A program made the position numbers and the translations under genes. From NCBI GenBank assembly GCA_020249465.1, contig JADCFP010000105.1, forward strand, positions 1 through 55,413: DNA of 55,413 bases, given 5' to 3'. Shown here in pieces: positions 9,500-18,935 of this stretch (position 1 is the stretch's first letter; every line of letters starts with the position of its first letter). This stretch comes from Roseomonas sp. Its GTDB lineage: Bacteria > Pseudomonadota > Alphaproteobacteria > Acetobacterales > Acetobacteraceae. The notes below the pieces were generated by a model. That model did no database searches. It was given only the letters and a program-made list of their open reading frames with translations, and was not told the DNA's origin.

Positions 9500-10411
9500 T
9501 TATTTCTTCAGCCGCGGGTTCAGCACATCACGCAATTGATCGCCAACCAGATTGATCGCGACAATCGTGATCAGCAGCGCAATGCCGGGATAGAAGGAAA
9601 TCCAGTATTTGCCTGACAGCATATACTCATAGCCATTGGCAATCAGCAGGCCGAGTGATGGTTCCGTGATCGGCACCCCAAGGCCAAGGAAGGAAAGCGT
9701 CGCTTCCAGCGCAATGGCACGCGCCACCTGCATGGTGCCCACCACAATCAAAGGCGGCAGGCAATTGGGCAGCAAATGGCGAAACAATACGCGATGCGTC
9801 GGAAGCGCCAGGCATTGCGCCGCTTCAATATATTCGCGCCGCCTTTCGACCAGCGCCGTGCCGCGCACCGTGCGCGCATAATAGGCCCATTCCACCAGCA
9901 CCAGCGCGATCACCACATTCATGATGCCCTTGCCCAAAAAGGCCAGGATCATGAGCGCCGCCAGGATGGTCGGGAAGGACAATTGCAAATCCACCAGCCG
10001 CATGATCACGCTATCGGTCCGCCCACCGGCATAGGCCGCGAGCAAACCAAGGGAAGCGCCAATCAGGCAGGCAATCAAGGCCGAACCCGCGCCGACGGTC
10101 AGCGAAATCCGCAAGACATAGATGATGCCAGAAAGCATATCGCGCCCCTGATCATCCGTGCCGAGCCAATAGGTGAAACCCGCACCACCCACCGTGCCGG
10201 GCTCCATCCGCCCATCCATGATGTCAAGCTCAGCCAAATCATAGGGGTTCTGCGGCGTGATCCAGGGCGCGAAAATGGCAAGCAGCGCAATGATGATGAA
10301 GACCACCAGCGCGCCAAGGGCGACCTTGCTTTCGGCGAATTCGGACACGAAGCGCCGAAAGGGCGTTTCCACCTTATCGGCGATTTTGGCGGGGATGACA
10401 GCGTCGCTCAT
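9500..10411 (-). CDS. Peptide ABC importer permease (DppC/OppC type)
   Basis: A 303-residue inner-membrane permease with an N-terminal OppC_N segment: a cytoplasmic start, a helix around residues 30-52, then APWITPQNPYDLAELDI. The binding-protein-dependent transport domain follows, with its EAA loop (EYIEAAQCLALPTHRVLFRH), where the coupling helix contacts the ATPase. The length and the WIS-FYPGIALL C-terminus are normal for the family. The start overlaps the stop of the companion permease by 4 bp. Confidence 0.92.
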   Translation of the reverse strand: MSDAVIPAKIADKVETPFRRFVSEFAESKVALGALVVFIIIALLAIFAPWITPQNPYDLAELDIMDGRMEPGTVGGAGFTYWLGTDDQGRDMLSGIIYVLRISLTVGAGSALIACLIGASLGLLAAYAGGRTDSVIMRLVDLQLSFPTILAALMILAFLGKGIMNVVIALVLVEWAYYARTVRGTALVERRREYIEAAQCLALPTHRVLFRHLLPNCLPPLIVVGTMQVARAIALEATLSFLGLGVPITEPSLGLLIANGYEYMLSGKYWISFYPGIALLITIVAINLVGDQLRDVLNPRLKK

Positions 10412-11385
10412 GTGCCTTTGCTCTCCAGCCGGACGCGCGGGTCAAGCATTGAATAGGTCAGATCAACGATCAGGTTGATCGCGATGAACATCAGCACGAT
10501 CATCATCAGATAAGCGACAATCACTGGCCTATCGAGCACATTGATAGAATCAATGATCAGCTTGCCCATGCCGGGCCAGGCGAAGACACTTTCCGTCACC
10601 ACCGAAAAGGCGATGGTGCTGCCAAGCTCAAGCCCCACCACGGTCACGACCGGGATTAGGATATTCTTGAACACATGCACAAAGGTCACGCGCGCTGGCG
10701 AAAGCCCCTTGGCGCGGGCAAATTTCACGTAATCCATCAGCATGGTTTCGCGCACACCCGCACGCGTCAGGCGAATGACCAAGCTGATCTTGAATAATGA
10801 AAGATTGATCGCCGGCATCGCCATATGGCGCAGGCCATCCCAGGTCAGGAAGGACCATTGCAGCCCAAACAGGCTGCCGGTTTCCCCCCGCCCGGTAGAT
10901 GGCAACCAGCCCAGATAAACCGCAAACACCATGATCAGCATAAGACCCACCCAGAAGGTGGGCAGCGAAAAGCCAAGGATGGAACTTGCCATGATCACAC
11001 GGCTGAAGCGGCCTTCGGGACGAAGCCCCGCATAAAGCCCAAGCGGCAGGCCAATGATCAGCGCAATGATGGTCGCCCCGAACGCCAATTCCAGCGTCGC
11101 TGGCATGCGCTGCAAGATCAGCTTCAGCGCCGGTTCATTATAGACAAATGACCGTCCCAAATCGCCCTGCAGCGCCTTGGTCAGAAACACCGCATATTGC
11201 TGCCAGAGCGGCAGATCGAGCCCGAGCGCCTGCACCGCACGTTCACGCTCAATCTGGTCCGCATCCGGGCTGATCAGGATTTCCACCGGATCGCCAATGG
11301 CATAGACGCCGATAAAGACAATCAGCGACATCGCGAGCACAACAAGCAGTGCCTGCAAGACGCGCCGGACGAGGTATACGGTCAT
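10408..11385 (-). CDS. Peptide ABC importer permease (DppB/OppB type)
   Basis: A 325-residue permease with the typical DppB start (MTVYLVRRVLQALLVVLAMS), a periplasmic loop of about 80 residues, and five further membrane helices. The EAA loop has the family form with MDYVKFARAKGLSPARVTFV, and the C-terminus ends LTYSMLDPRVRLE. It is separated by 15 bp from the binding-protein gene upstream and overlaps the next permease by 4 bp, so the five importer genes form one operon. Confidence 0.93.
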   Translation of the reverse strand: MTVYLVRRVLQALLVVLAMSLIVFIGVYAIGDPVEILISPDADQIERERAVQALGLDLPLWQQYAVFLTKALQGDLGRSFVYNEPALKLILQRMPATLELAFGATIIALIIGLPLGLYAGLRPEGRFSRVIMASSILGFSLPTFWVGLMLIMVFAVYLGWLPSTGRGETGSLFGLQWSFLTWDGLRHMAMPAINLSLFKISLVIRLTRAGVRETMLMDYVKFARAKGLSPARVTFVHVFKNILIPVVTVVGLELGSTIAFSVVTESVFAWPGMGKLIIDSINVLDRPVIVAYLMMIVLMFIAINLIVDLTYSMLDPRVRLESKGT

Positions 11386-11400
11386 GAGCCCCTATCCGGT

Positions 11401-12990
11401 TCAGCGCGCCGCCGGGCGCACATCCTGCGCGCGCGTCAGCTCATCATTGCGGGCATCATGCGCCAAATGCCGGCGCATGGCCCAGATATTGGTTTGGATA
11501 TGCAGCGGGATCACCGCCACATCCTCAGCCGCAATGCGCTGCGCTTCAATCACCAGCTGCACCCGCTTGGGTTCATCCAGCTCGACCAGGGATTGATCCA
11601 GCAGCGCATCCACCCGCGGGTTGGAATAACGCCCACGATTGGAAGACCCCCAGCCCTTTTCGCGCGTCTGGGTCGCCAGGATATTGCGCAGCGGATGTGA
11701 CCCATCCGGGTTGGACCCCCAGCCGATCAAATGCGCGGAGAAATCAGCGCGGCCCGCGCGACCCACAAAAGTGGTCCAGGGCTGCGCTTCCACCGTGGTG
11801 CGCACGCCAATACGTGTCCACATTTGGCCAACAGCCTGAATGATACGCGCATCATTCACATAGCGATCATTCGGGCCATTCAATTGAATGCGGAAACCTT
11901 GCGGATAGCCGGCTTCGGCCAGTAAACGACGGGCGGCATCCGGATCAAAGGCCGGCGGGGTCACACCCGGCACATGGGTATAGACACCTTCGGGCAGAAA
12001 TTGCCCTGCCGGCACGGCCGCCCCTTCCATCACGCGGTCCACAATCGCCTTCCGGTCAATCGCGATGGAAAGCGCGCGCCGCACACGCACATCCTGGAGC
12101 GGGTTCTTGCCGAGCGGCTTGCCGTCATTATCCGTGATGAAGGGCGAGTTCTCATTGGCTTGGCGCAAATGATCGAGGCCCAGGAAGATCAGCCTGAGCC
12201 CAACCGTCTCAGAAAGCGCAATCCGGTTATCCTGCCGGAGCTTCGCTAGATCCGATGTCGGCACCTGGTCAATGAACTCGACATCGCCCGCCAATAGCGC
12301 TGCCGTGCGCGCCGCGTCATTGGTGATCATGCGATAGATCACGCGCTGGAAGGGCGCACGGTCGCCCCAATAATTGTCGTTGCGTTCGAATTCAATCCGA
12401 TCACCGCTGCGATGCGACACCACGCGATAGGGGCCCGTGCCGATGGCTGCACGGCCCGCATTGAAATCCTCGGTCGTCGCGTTCTGATGCGTCTCGCGGT
12501 CCAGGATGCGAACATTGGTCATGTCCAAGGGCATCAGCGGATGCGGCGCGGCGGTGCGGAAGCGGATGGTCAGCGGGTCCACAATCTCCATGGCTTGGAT
12601 GGGCCGCGAATAAGCCGCGAAGGATGACGGGCTATTCGGCACATTGGGCAGGCGCTGCAGCGTGAAGGCCACATCCTCAGCCGTGAAGGGATTGCCATTA
12701 TGGAACCGCACATTGGGCCGCAGCTTGAATTCCCAGACATTGGGCTCAACCGCACGCCAACTTAATGCCAGCCCCGGCAGGTTGTTCGACTTGGCATCCG
12801 TATTCACCAGCTTGTCGAAAATCGTGTCCGCCACCGCATTATTCGGCGAAAGCTGGTGGTAATGCGGATCAAGCGAGGTCACCGGCGCGGCCACCGCCAT
12901 GGTGACACTTTGCGCCAACGCGCCCTGCGCCGAAAGGCCAACCAAAGCCGTACCAGCGGCCAGCGCCAGCTTGCGAAGTTTTCCCGTCAT
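11401..12990 (-). CDS. Peptide ABC importer periplasmic binding protein (family 5)
   Basis: The substrate-capturing component of the importer, 529 residues. A Sec signal peptide (MTGKLRKLALAAGTALVGLS, cleavage likely after GALAQ or nearby) is followed by a standard SBP_bac_5 domain with WEFKLRPNVRFHNGNPFTAEDV and GRAAIGTGPYRV motifs. The ATG at 12990 puts the signal peptide at the terminus; a longer frame adds 25 charged residues and is rejected. It is the first gene of the operon, so the promoter should lie in the 102-bp gap shared with the divergent paralogue at 13093. The ligand (peptide, or possibly a nickel- or glutathione-like compound) is unknown. Confidence 0.92.
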   Translation of the reverse strand: MTGKLRKLALAAGTALVGLSAQGALAQSVTMAVAAPVTSLDPHYHQLSPNNAVADTIFDKLVNTDAKSNNLPGLALSWRAVEPNVWEFKLRPNVRFHNGNPFTAEDVAFTLQRLPNVPNSPSSFAAYSRPIQAMEIVDPLTIRFRTAAPHPLMPLDMTNVRILDRETHQNATTEDFNAGRAAIGTGPYRVVSHRSGDRIEFERNDNYWGDRAPFQRVIYRMITNDAARTAALLAGDVEFIDQVPTSDLAKLRQDNRIALSETVGLRLIFLGLDHLRQANENSPFITDNDGKPLGKNPLQDVRVRRALSIAIDRKAIVDRVMEGAAVPAGQFLPEGVYTHVPGVTPPAFDPDAARRLLAEAGYPQGFRIQLNGPNDRYVNDARIIQAVGQMWTRIGVRTTVEAQPWTTFVGRAGRADFSAHLIGWGSNPDGSHPLRNILATQTREKGWGSSNRGRYSNPRVDALLDQSLVELDEPKRVQLVIEAQRIAAEDVAVIPLHIQTNIWAMRRHLAHDARNDELTRAQDVRPAAR

Positions 12991-13092
12991 CCCAGACCCC
13001 CATTTGTTCTTGAGCCAGACCTCACTTCCTTCTAGCAGCCAGCGCTCGGCACCGCTAGCATCCACCCAGAACCGTACCAGGAGATTGCCGGC

Positions 13093-14685
13093 ATGCCCCC
13101 CTCCCCGTCCCTGCTCCCTGCCCTGTCGCTGACTGCGGCCCTGCTGGCCTCCATCGGCACTTCAACCGCCCTGGCGCAGAACCTGACCATCGGGATCGGC
13201 GGGTCGCCCACCGCACTTGACCCGCATTTCTATAATGCCTCTCCCAATATCAGCCTGACGCAGCACATGTTCGACCGGCTGGTGGAACAGGATGCCGAGG
13301 CACGGCTGCAACCCATGCTGGCGCAAAGCTGGCGGCCCATTTCCGATACCGTTTGGGAATTCAAGCTCCGCCCCGGCGTGAAATGGCATGATGGGCGGGA
13401 TTTCACCGCTGATGATGTAGTCTTCACCATCGAACGCGTGCCCAATGTGCGTAACAGCCCCGGCACCTTCGCTGGCATGATCCGCGCCATAACCCGCGCT
13501 GAAATCATTGACCCGCTGACCATACGCTTCCACACCGCCGCCCCGCATCCGCTGCTGCCGACCGAATTAGCCTCGGTCCAGATCATCTCCCGTCACGCCG
13601 GCACCGGGGCGGAGACCGAGGATTACAATTCTGGCCGCGCCGCGATTGGTACCGGCCCCTATCGGCTGGCGAATTACCGCCATGGCGACCGCACTGAATT
13701 CACCCGTAACGATAATTACTGGGCCGGTCCGCAGCCCTGGGCGCGGGTATCCTATCGCTTCATCGCCAATGACGCGTCACGCACCGCGGCCCTGCTGGCC
13801 GGCGATGTGGATGTGATTGACCAGGTGCCCTCATCCGACCTGGAACGCCTGCGGCGCGATCAACGCATCACGCTCTATGAAATCCAAGGGCTGCGCCTGA
13901 TCTATCTTTGGTTTGATTATTCCCGCGCGGAAAACCCCATCCTGGTCAGCGACAATGAAGGCAAGCCCTTCACGCGCAACCCCTTCCATGATGTGCGCGT
14001 GCGCCGCGCGCTTTCCATGGCGATAGACCGCAATGCACTTACCGAACGCGTCATGGAAGGCACCGCCAAGCCGACCGGCCAATGGCTGCCACCCGGTGCC
14101 TTTTCCTATAACCCCGATGTCCCGGTACCGCGTTTTGACCCCGAAGGCGCGCGGCGCCTTTTGGCTGAAGCCGGCTTCCCGCAAGGCTTCCGCCTGACCC
14201 TGGCAGCACCCAATGATCGCTGGCCGAATGACGCCCGAGTCGCGCAAGCCGTTGCGCAAATGTGGACGCGCGTTGGGCTACGCACCGAAGTGCAAACCCT
14301 GCCCTGGACCACCTATGCCGCACGCAATTCACGCCAGGAATTCAACGCCCGCATGGGCGGCTGGGGCAGCGTGACCGGCGAGGCATCCTATATGCTGGTC
14401 AATATCTTCGGCACATTCGACCGCGAGAAACGCCGCGGTGCTGCCAATTCATCGCGCTATTCAAACCCTGCCCTTGACGCCCTCACCGAACGCGCCGCCG
14501 CCACGCTAGATGACGCCGAACGCGAGAAACTGCTGCGGGAGGCCGTGAAAATCGTGACCACAGATGAACAGGTGATGATACCGCTGTTCCAATTGGTCAA
14601 TGTCTGGGCCGCCCGGCGCGGCTTTGCCTATACGCCGCGGATGGATGAACGGACCACGGCGATGGCGGTGAAGCCGGCGAATTGA
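13093..14685 (+). CDS. Second, divergent peptide-type periplasmic binding protein (family 5)
   Basis: A 530-residue family-5 solute-binding protein with its own signal peptide (hydrophobic stretch to ALAQ near residue 29). It is clearly paralogous to the protein encoded at 11401-12990: the same blocks occur in the same order (LDPHFYNASPNISL, WEFKLRPGVKWHDG, GRAAIGTGPYRL, LPWTTYAARNSRQEF). A good ribosome-binding site (AGGAG) sits before the ATG at 13093. It has no permease or ATPase of its own nearby, so it probably feeds the divergent importer with another ligand (inference). Confidence 0.9.
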   Translation: MPPSPSLLPALSLTAALLASIGTSTALAQNLTIGIGGSPTALDPHFYNASPNISLTQHMFDRLVEQDAEARLQPMLAQSWRPISDTVWEFKLRPGVKWHDGRDFTADDVVFTIERVPNVRNSPGTFAGMIRAITRAEIIDPLTIRFHTAAPHPLLPTELASVQIISRHAGTGAETEDYNSGRAAIGTGPYRLANYRHGDRTEFTRNDNYWAGPQPWARVSYRFIANDASRTAALLAGDVDVIDQVPSSDLERLRRDQRITLYEIQGLRLIYLWFDYSRAENPILVSDNEGKPFTRNPFHDVRVRRALSMAIDRNALTERVMEGTAKPTGQWLPPGAFSYNPDVPVPRFDPEGARRLLAEAGFPQGFRLTLAAPNDRWPNDARVAQAVAQMWTRVGLRTEVQTLPWTTYAARNSRQEFNARMGGWGSVTGEASYMLVNIFGTFDREKRRGAANSSRYSNPALDALTERAAATLDDAEREKLLREAVKIVTTDEQVMIPLFQLVNVWAARRGFAYTPRMDERTTAMAVKPAN

Positions 14686-14805
14686 AGGTGGGTCAGGCAA
14701 GGGCACGGTCAGGATGGGCAGTATGATGATACGCTCACCATAAGGAACGTAAGCGCGCCTTTGGTAAACCCCCTGGTACACAATCTTCCGAATGGGAGGA
14801 ATGCC

Positions 14806-15789
14806 ATGCAACAGATTGTGAAGCGGCGTAGCTTGCTCATGGCGCCTGCGGTTATGCCCATAATGTCTCGCCATGCCGCTGCGCAAAATTGGCGTCCTGC
14901 GCAGCCGGTGAGGATCATTGTGGCTGCCGCACCTGGAGGTACTCTGGATATTCATGCGCGTGCTGCGCAATCATTTCTGTCCACATATTTCGGACAATCC
15001 TTGATTGTGGAAAATCAAGGCGGCGGTGCGGGCCTGGTCGCAAGCCAAACAGTCGCCCGCGCGCAAGCCGATGGCCTGACGCTCATGGTCGCTTCCGGCG
15101 ACGGGCTTATATTGCAAGATATTCTGGTTGGATCACGACATGGAAGGCCCGCATCAAGGTTAAGACCAGTAACCATGACCATAACGGCAGCGCAGCTTTT
15201 ATGTACCCATCCCAAATCTGGCATTCGTACCATCAATGACTACTTTACTGCCTTACGGATGCGTGGTGACAAGGTGACGCTGGCGGTACCTGGCATTGGC
15301 GGCATCGCGCATATTATCAGTGAGATGGTCAATCGCGCCCTCGGGCTTGCGGTTACGCATGTGCCATATCGCGGCGGGGGGCCCGCAACCATTGATCTTC
15401 TGTCGGGGCAGGTGGATGCACAAATCATCACGCTACCAGCGGTCACCGCTTATGTCAGCGACGGACGGTTGATACCTTTGGCGGTTTCCACGCTGCAACG
15501 TGATCCTGCCATGCCGGATGTGCCCACATTTGCGGAAAGCGGTATCCCAGGCTTTGATGTACCCAGCACGCAAGGCGTTCTGGTGCCGTTAGAAACCCCC
15601 GATCACATTATAGACGCGTGGTACAGGGCATGGAAGGCGGCCTTGGATGATCCGGCCGTGAGGCAGCGCCTGGAAGCCCTTGGCTTTGTTATTCAAGCAA
15701 CCACCCCCATGCAGTTTGATGCGGTACTGAAGGATGCTGAGAAGCGTTTTGCAGCGGTTATAGCCGCGGCTGGCATCAAGGGGGAGTAA
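14806..15789 (+). CDS. Bug/TctC-family periplasmic binding protein
   Basis: A 327-residue protein with a signal peptide (twin-basic KRRSLLMAPAVMP, cleavage near AAAQ) and the tripartite tricarboxylate transporter receptor fold. Family motifs are APGGTLDIHAR, VPYRGGGPATID and the DVPTFAESG segment near the C-terminus. Bug proteins capture small carboxylates or amides. No tctA/tctB membrane genes are in the window, so it is an orphan receptor. The ATG at 14806 has a strong GGGAGGA site just upstream. Composition is slightly less GC-rich than the core genes. Confidence 0.88.
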   Translation: MQQIVKRRSLLMAPAVMPIMSRHAAAQNWRPAQPVRIIVAAAPGGTLDIHARAAQSFLSTYFGQSLIVENQGGGAGLVASQTVARAQADGLTLMVASGDGLILQDILVGSRHGRPASRLRPVTMTITAAQLLCTHPKSGIRTINDYFTALRMRGDKVTLAVPGIGGIAHIISEMVNRALGLAVTHVPYRGGGPATIDLLSGQVDAQIITLPAVTAYVSDGRLIPLAVSTLQRDPAMPDVPTFAESGIPGFDVPSTQGVLVPLETPDHIIDAWYRAWKAALDDPAVRQRLEALGFVIQATTPMQFDAVLKDAEKRFAAVIAAAGIKGE

Positions 15790-16066
15790 CCCGCCCAACC
15801 AGGGAGATAGGCTTGTCGCTTCGGGTTTCGTTTGGTCTCGCCCGTCGCGACACAGGCACGGACGTGCAGATCACGCGGGCGAAACATTGTCGGGTTTGTC
15901 GTTACCTATTCGCCCAAAGATGCACAAGCGCGCAAATCTAGGGCAGGCCTTTGCTTGGCGCTTGCAGTCCGATGCCATCAGGTGTTTACTTTGCTTGAAA
16001 GCCTTCCGGCACGCACCGGATCGAACAGGGGAAGCGGGCCGTGACACAAGTCCCCATACAGGTGAG
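15790..16066 (+). other. Intergenic stretch with no recognisable gene
   Basis: A 277-bp stretch between the Bug gene and the decayed permease. Small open frames exist (for example about 70 codons at 15832-16044), but they show no family resemblance, signal peptide or ribosome-binding site. It may hold the promoter of the former permease operon, which begins in its last bases, or leftover sequence from whatever stood upstream. No clear sigma-70 boxes or terminator hairpin were seen. Confidence 0.4.
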
Positions 16067-16863
16067 ATGGTGAGATACCTGCTCCAGCGGCTTGGGCTTG
16101 TGCTCGTCACGTGCCTGTTCATTTCGGCATTGACCTTCGTGATTATTCGCCTGCTACCGGGCGATTTCGTGGACGCCTATATCGCCAATCTGACCGCGAG
16201 CGGCATTTCCGTATAGCAGTAACAGGCCGAGGCGATGCGCCGTGAATATGGCCTGGACCAGCCTGTCTTGATCCAATATGCGCACTGGATGGGCCGTGTC
16301 ATCCAGGGTGATTTCGGCGTTTCCATGGTTTGGCGTCGCCCCGTAGCGTAGGCCATCGGCGATCGGCTTTGGCTCACCATGGTGGTATCCCTCGCCGCGC
16401 TTTTCTTGACTTGAGCGATTGCCCTGCCCATCGGCATTTATTCAGCGGTTCGACAATATTCGATTAGCGATTATATCTTCACGACGCTTGGTTTCTTATT
16501 CGCATCATGCGCGCCAATCTTTTCGATGAATTGCGGCGGCCCTATGTGGTAACCGCTCGCGCAAAAGGGCTTACAGAAAAGCACGTGGTCCTGAAATATC
16601 CCGTGCGCGCGGTCCTGAACACTTTTGCCAGTTCTGTGGCTTATCTTTTTCCGTATTTGGTCTCTGGCAGTATCGTCGTGTCCCTGGTCTTGGGGTTACC
16701 AACCGCGGGCCCATTGCTGCTGCAAGCATTGGTTGCGCAGGATATGTTCCTGGCCGGTGCCATTGTGCTGTTGCTTGGCGTCATGACTGTCATTGGTACC
16801 CTGATTTCCGACGTACTCCTGATATGGATAGACCCACGAATCAGGTTGGAGGGACGCGCATGA
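16067..16863 (+). pseudogene. Decayed peptide ABC permease (DppB type)
   Basis: The sequence starts as a normal DppB permease (MVRYLLQRLGLVLVTCLFIS) and is recognisable to its end (WIDPRIRLEGRA), but it cannot make one protein. Four in-frame stops are present: TAG at 16214, TAA at 16220, TAG at 16349 and TGA at 16412. Between them the translated blocks remain permease-like (MRREYGLDQPVLIQYAHWMG and DRLWLTMVVSLAALFLT). Near 16495 the frame jumps, and a central block that should hold helices 3-4 is missing. The remaining C-terminal open frame, 16507-16860, begins [21 protein letters not shown], the EAA loop. Each stop is one transition from a plausible sense codon (Gln or Trp), consistent with neutral decay. 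Confidence 0.88.
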
Positions 16864-17306
16864 CAGCCGCGGACCCATCAGCCAGCGCAGCGCAGGATCG
16901 CTGGGCAGAAGCCACGCAACTGAAGCTGACCTGGTGGCGCTTTCGGCGGCATCGTCTTGCCGTCATCAGTCCATTTGTCATCATTATCTTCGATCTGATT
17001 GCAGCTTTTGCGGATTTTCTCGCCATCAATGATCCGCATACCACCGATGCGCGGCGCAGCTTTATCCCGCCCCAGGCCATTCATTTTTTTGATGAGAACG
17101 GCTTCAATCCGCATGTGTATGGTCTGCGCGGTATGCATGACCGCCAGACCTTCCAACTGGTCTATACCCCCCCGACACCAGGTGTTGTCGGACTCTCGCC
17201 CGCCTTTATGGGCGTAAGGGTGGTGAGTGAAAGGCTTGAGAACGTGCCAGCGCGCACTGGCGTATCACAGCATATCCGCAGCCCTTGGGGCGCGCGTCCG
17301 GAGTAA
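16860..17306 (+). pseudogene. Truncated peptide ABC permease (DppC type)
   Basis: The frame starts with an ATGA overlap at the end of the decayed DppB gene, as in an intact operon. It encodes a DppC-like N-terminus (LTWWRFRRHRLAVISPFVII, first membrane helix) and the first periplasmic segment (AIHFFDENGFNPHVYGLRGM). After about residue 105 the resemblance ends, and a short unrelated tail runs to the stop at residue 148. The transport domain with its EAA loop is absent; a functional protein of this kind would be around 300 or more residues. The downstream part seems to have been deleted, with the amidase gene end (17393) now close by on the other strand. Confidence 0.8.
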
Positions 17307-17392
17307 TGTTTCTTCAAATCCTGAGGGCATAGGGTCAATGGGATTTGATGCCATTACTTTGCTGCAAGGGAGAATTAAGCCGGACGCATCGC

Positions 17393-18826
17393 CTATGTAG
17401 GGGGCCGAAGCTGAGCCCAGGGCCGCGCCGTTTCCTGAACGGCCGCCAAGCGCATCACATCCGTCTCGGCACCCCAGCGCCCAACGATTTGAAGCGCCGT
17501 CGGTAATCCATCTGTGGCAAAACCCGAGGGTATGCTTATCGCCGGATGACCAGTCAGATTGAACGGATACAAAGCCGAATTCCAACCCAGCCTTGTGATG
17601 CCACATTTCACACCATCCACTTCCACCTCGTCATTGGCAGCATCGAAACCAACATCTAGTGCTGTACGTGTTGTTGTTGGCATCACCAAGGCGTCATAGC
17701 GCGCAAGAAGGTTCTGGATGGCACGATAAAGTCGCCCGCGCGCAAACTGCGCGTTGCGAAAATCAGCAACCGAATATTGCGCGCCACGTTCCATGAAAGC
17801 CAGTGTCACCGGGTCCATCTGATTCTGCCAGCGCGGCAAGTATTGCGCACAAAAGACCGTAAAATTCGCCTGGTAGAGAATGCGTCCTTCAAGTTCAATC
17901 CAGTCAATCGCGTCCGTAATTTCTTCTATGATGGCGCCGCGTTCCTCATAGGCTTTCAGTGCAGCTTCGGTATTAGCCTGTACGTCGCGTGAGACACGCG
18001 GATTGGCGCAGCGTCTTATATAGCCAAGGCGAATACCGGAAAGATCATCGCCCATAAGTGCGGGCGACAAGCGCTGCTGGTCCTTGCCCGCTTGGCTCCA
18101 CGGATCCTTCGGTGCCGGGCCGCTCAGAATTGCATGCATGATCCCCGCATCGGTCACGCTGCGGGCTAGGGGACCTGCATAGACATTATTGCCAAAGGCA
18201 TCCCGCGCGGTTTCATAAGGTACAGTGCCCAAAGTGGGCTTAAGCCCCACCAAGCCTGTACAAGCGGCCGGACCGCGGACGGACCCGGCACCATCCGTAC
18301 CCAGCGATATCGGCCCAACGCCGGCGGCAACGGCTGCGGCGGAACCACCCGAAGATCCTCCTGGCGTTCGCTCGAGATTCCACGGATTGCGCGTCATACC
18401 AAAAGCGGGGCCATCCGTCAGGCCCTTAACGCCGAATTCCGGCGTAGTGGTTTTTGCAAAAACAATCGCGCCAGCATCGCGCAACCGCCGCACCAAGACA
18501 TCGTCCTGGCTGGCCGGCGCTGCATCTGCAAAAATCGCTGAACCATGCCGTGTAGGTGTGCCCTGCACATCCAATAGATCCTTGATGCTGATTGGTACAC
18601 CATGCAGCAGACCAAGTGCTGCGCCATCCGTCACGGCCTGCTCGGCACGCCGTGCCGCACTACGCGCTTCTTCATCCAGTATCATGGTAAAGCAGTTCAG
18701 GCGCTCCTGCTGTTGATGGGCGGCGGCGAGGATCGCCTCAAGATACTCCACTGGTGAAAGTTTGCGCATTCGTATCAGCATCGCCGCGCGCGTTGCGGTC
18801 ATGAACAAAAGATCGTCTTGGGCCAT
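17393..18826 (-). CDS. Amidase-signature family amidohydrolase
   Basis: A 477-residue hydrolase of carbon-nitrogen amide bonds with the Ser-cisSer-Lys triad. Lys82 lies in PISIKDLLDV, the glycine/serine signature is TPGGSSGGSAAAVAAG (cis-Ser about 158/159), and the nucleophile is Ser182 in GTDGAGSVRGPAA. The residue after TDG is Ala rather than the commoner Gly, a minor variation. Length and order are normal, so the gene is intact. The ATG at 18826 has GGAGG five bases upstream and is preferred over a start six codons earlier. It is divergent from the peptide-type binding protein at 18936. Amidases commonly accompany peptide-type importers, so it may have belonged with the decayed permeases. 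The substrate is unknown. Confidence 0.9.
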   Translation of the reverse strand: MAQDDLLFMTATRAAMLIRMRKLSPVEYLEAILAAAHQQQERLNCFTMILDEEARSAARRAEQAVTDGAALGLLHGVPISIKDLLDVQGTPTRHGSAIFADAAPASQDDVLVRRLRDAGAIVFAKTTTPEFGVKGLTDGPAFGMTRNPWNLERTPGGSSGGSAAAVAAGVGPISLGTDGAGSVRGPAACTGLVGLKPTLGTVPYETARDAFGNNVYAGPLARSVTDAGIMHAILSGPAPKDPWSQAGKDQQRLSPALMGDDLSGIRLGYIRRCANPRVSRDVQANTEAALKAYEERGAIIEEITDAIDWIELEGRILYQANFTVFCAQYLPRWQNQMDPVTLAFMERGAQYSVADFRNAQFARGRLYRAIQNLLARYDALVMPTTTRTALDVGFDAANDEVEVDGVKCGITRLGWNSALYPFNLTGHPAISIPSGFATDGLPTALQIVGRWGAETDVMRLAAVQETARPWAQLRPPT

Positions 18827-18935
18827 AGCTGCCTCCGCTACCATGTCGCCAGCCTAAACGCGTATTTGGGCATTGTGGAAGGCCCAAGGTGACGATAGGC
18901 TTCCAGCACGGAAGAAAAATAAGGGGAGCCGAAAA

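Noticed and set aside
9776-10456. Plus-strand open frame (about 226 codons) opposite the DppC permease
   Set aside because: Gln/His/Arg-rich translation with no motifs, fully inside a well-supported permease gene on the other strand.
15832-16044. Open frame of 70 codons before the decayed permease
   Set aside because: No ribosome-binding site, no motif and no resemblance; likely chance in a gene-free stretch.
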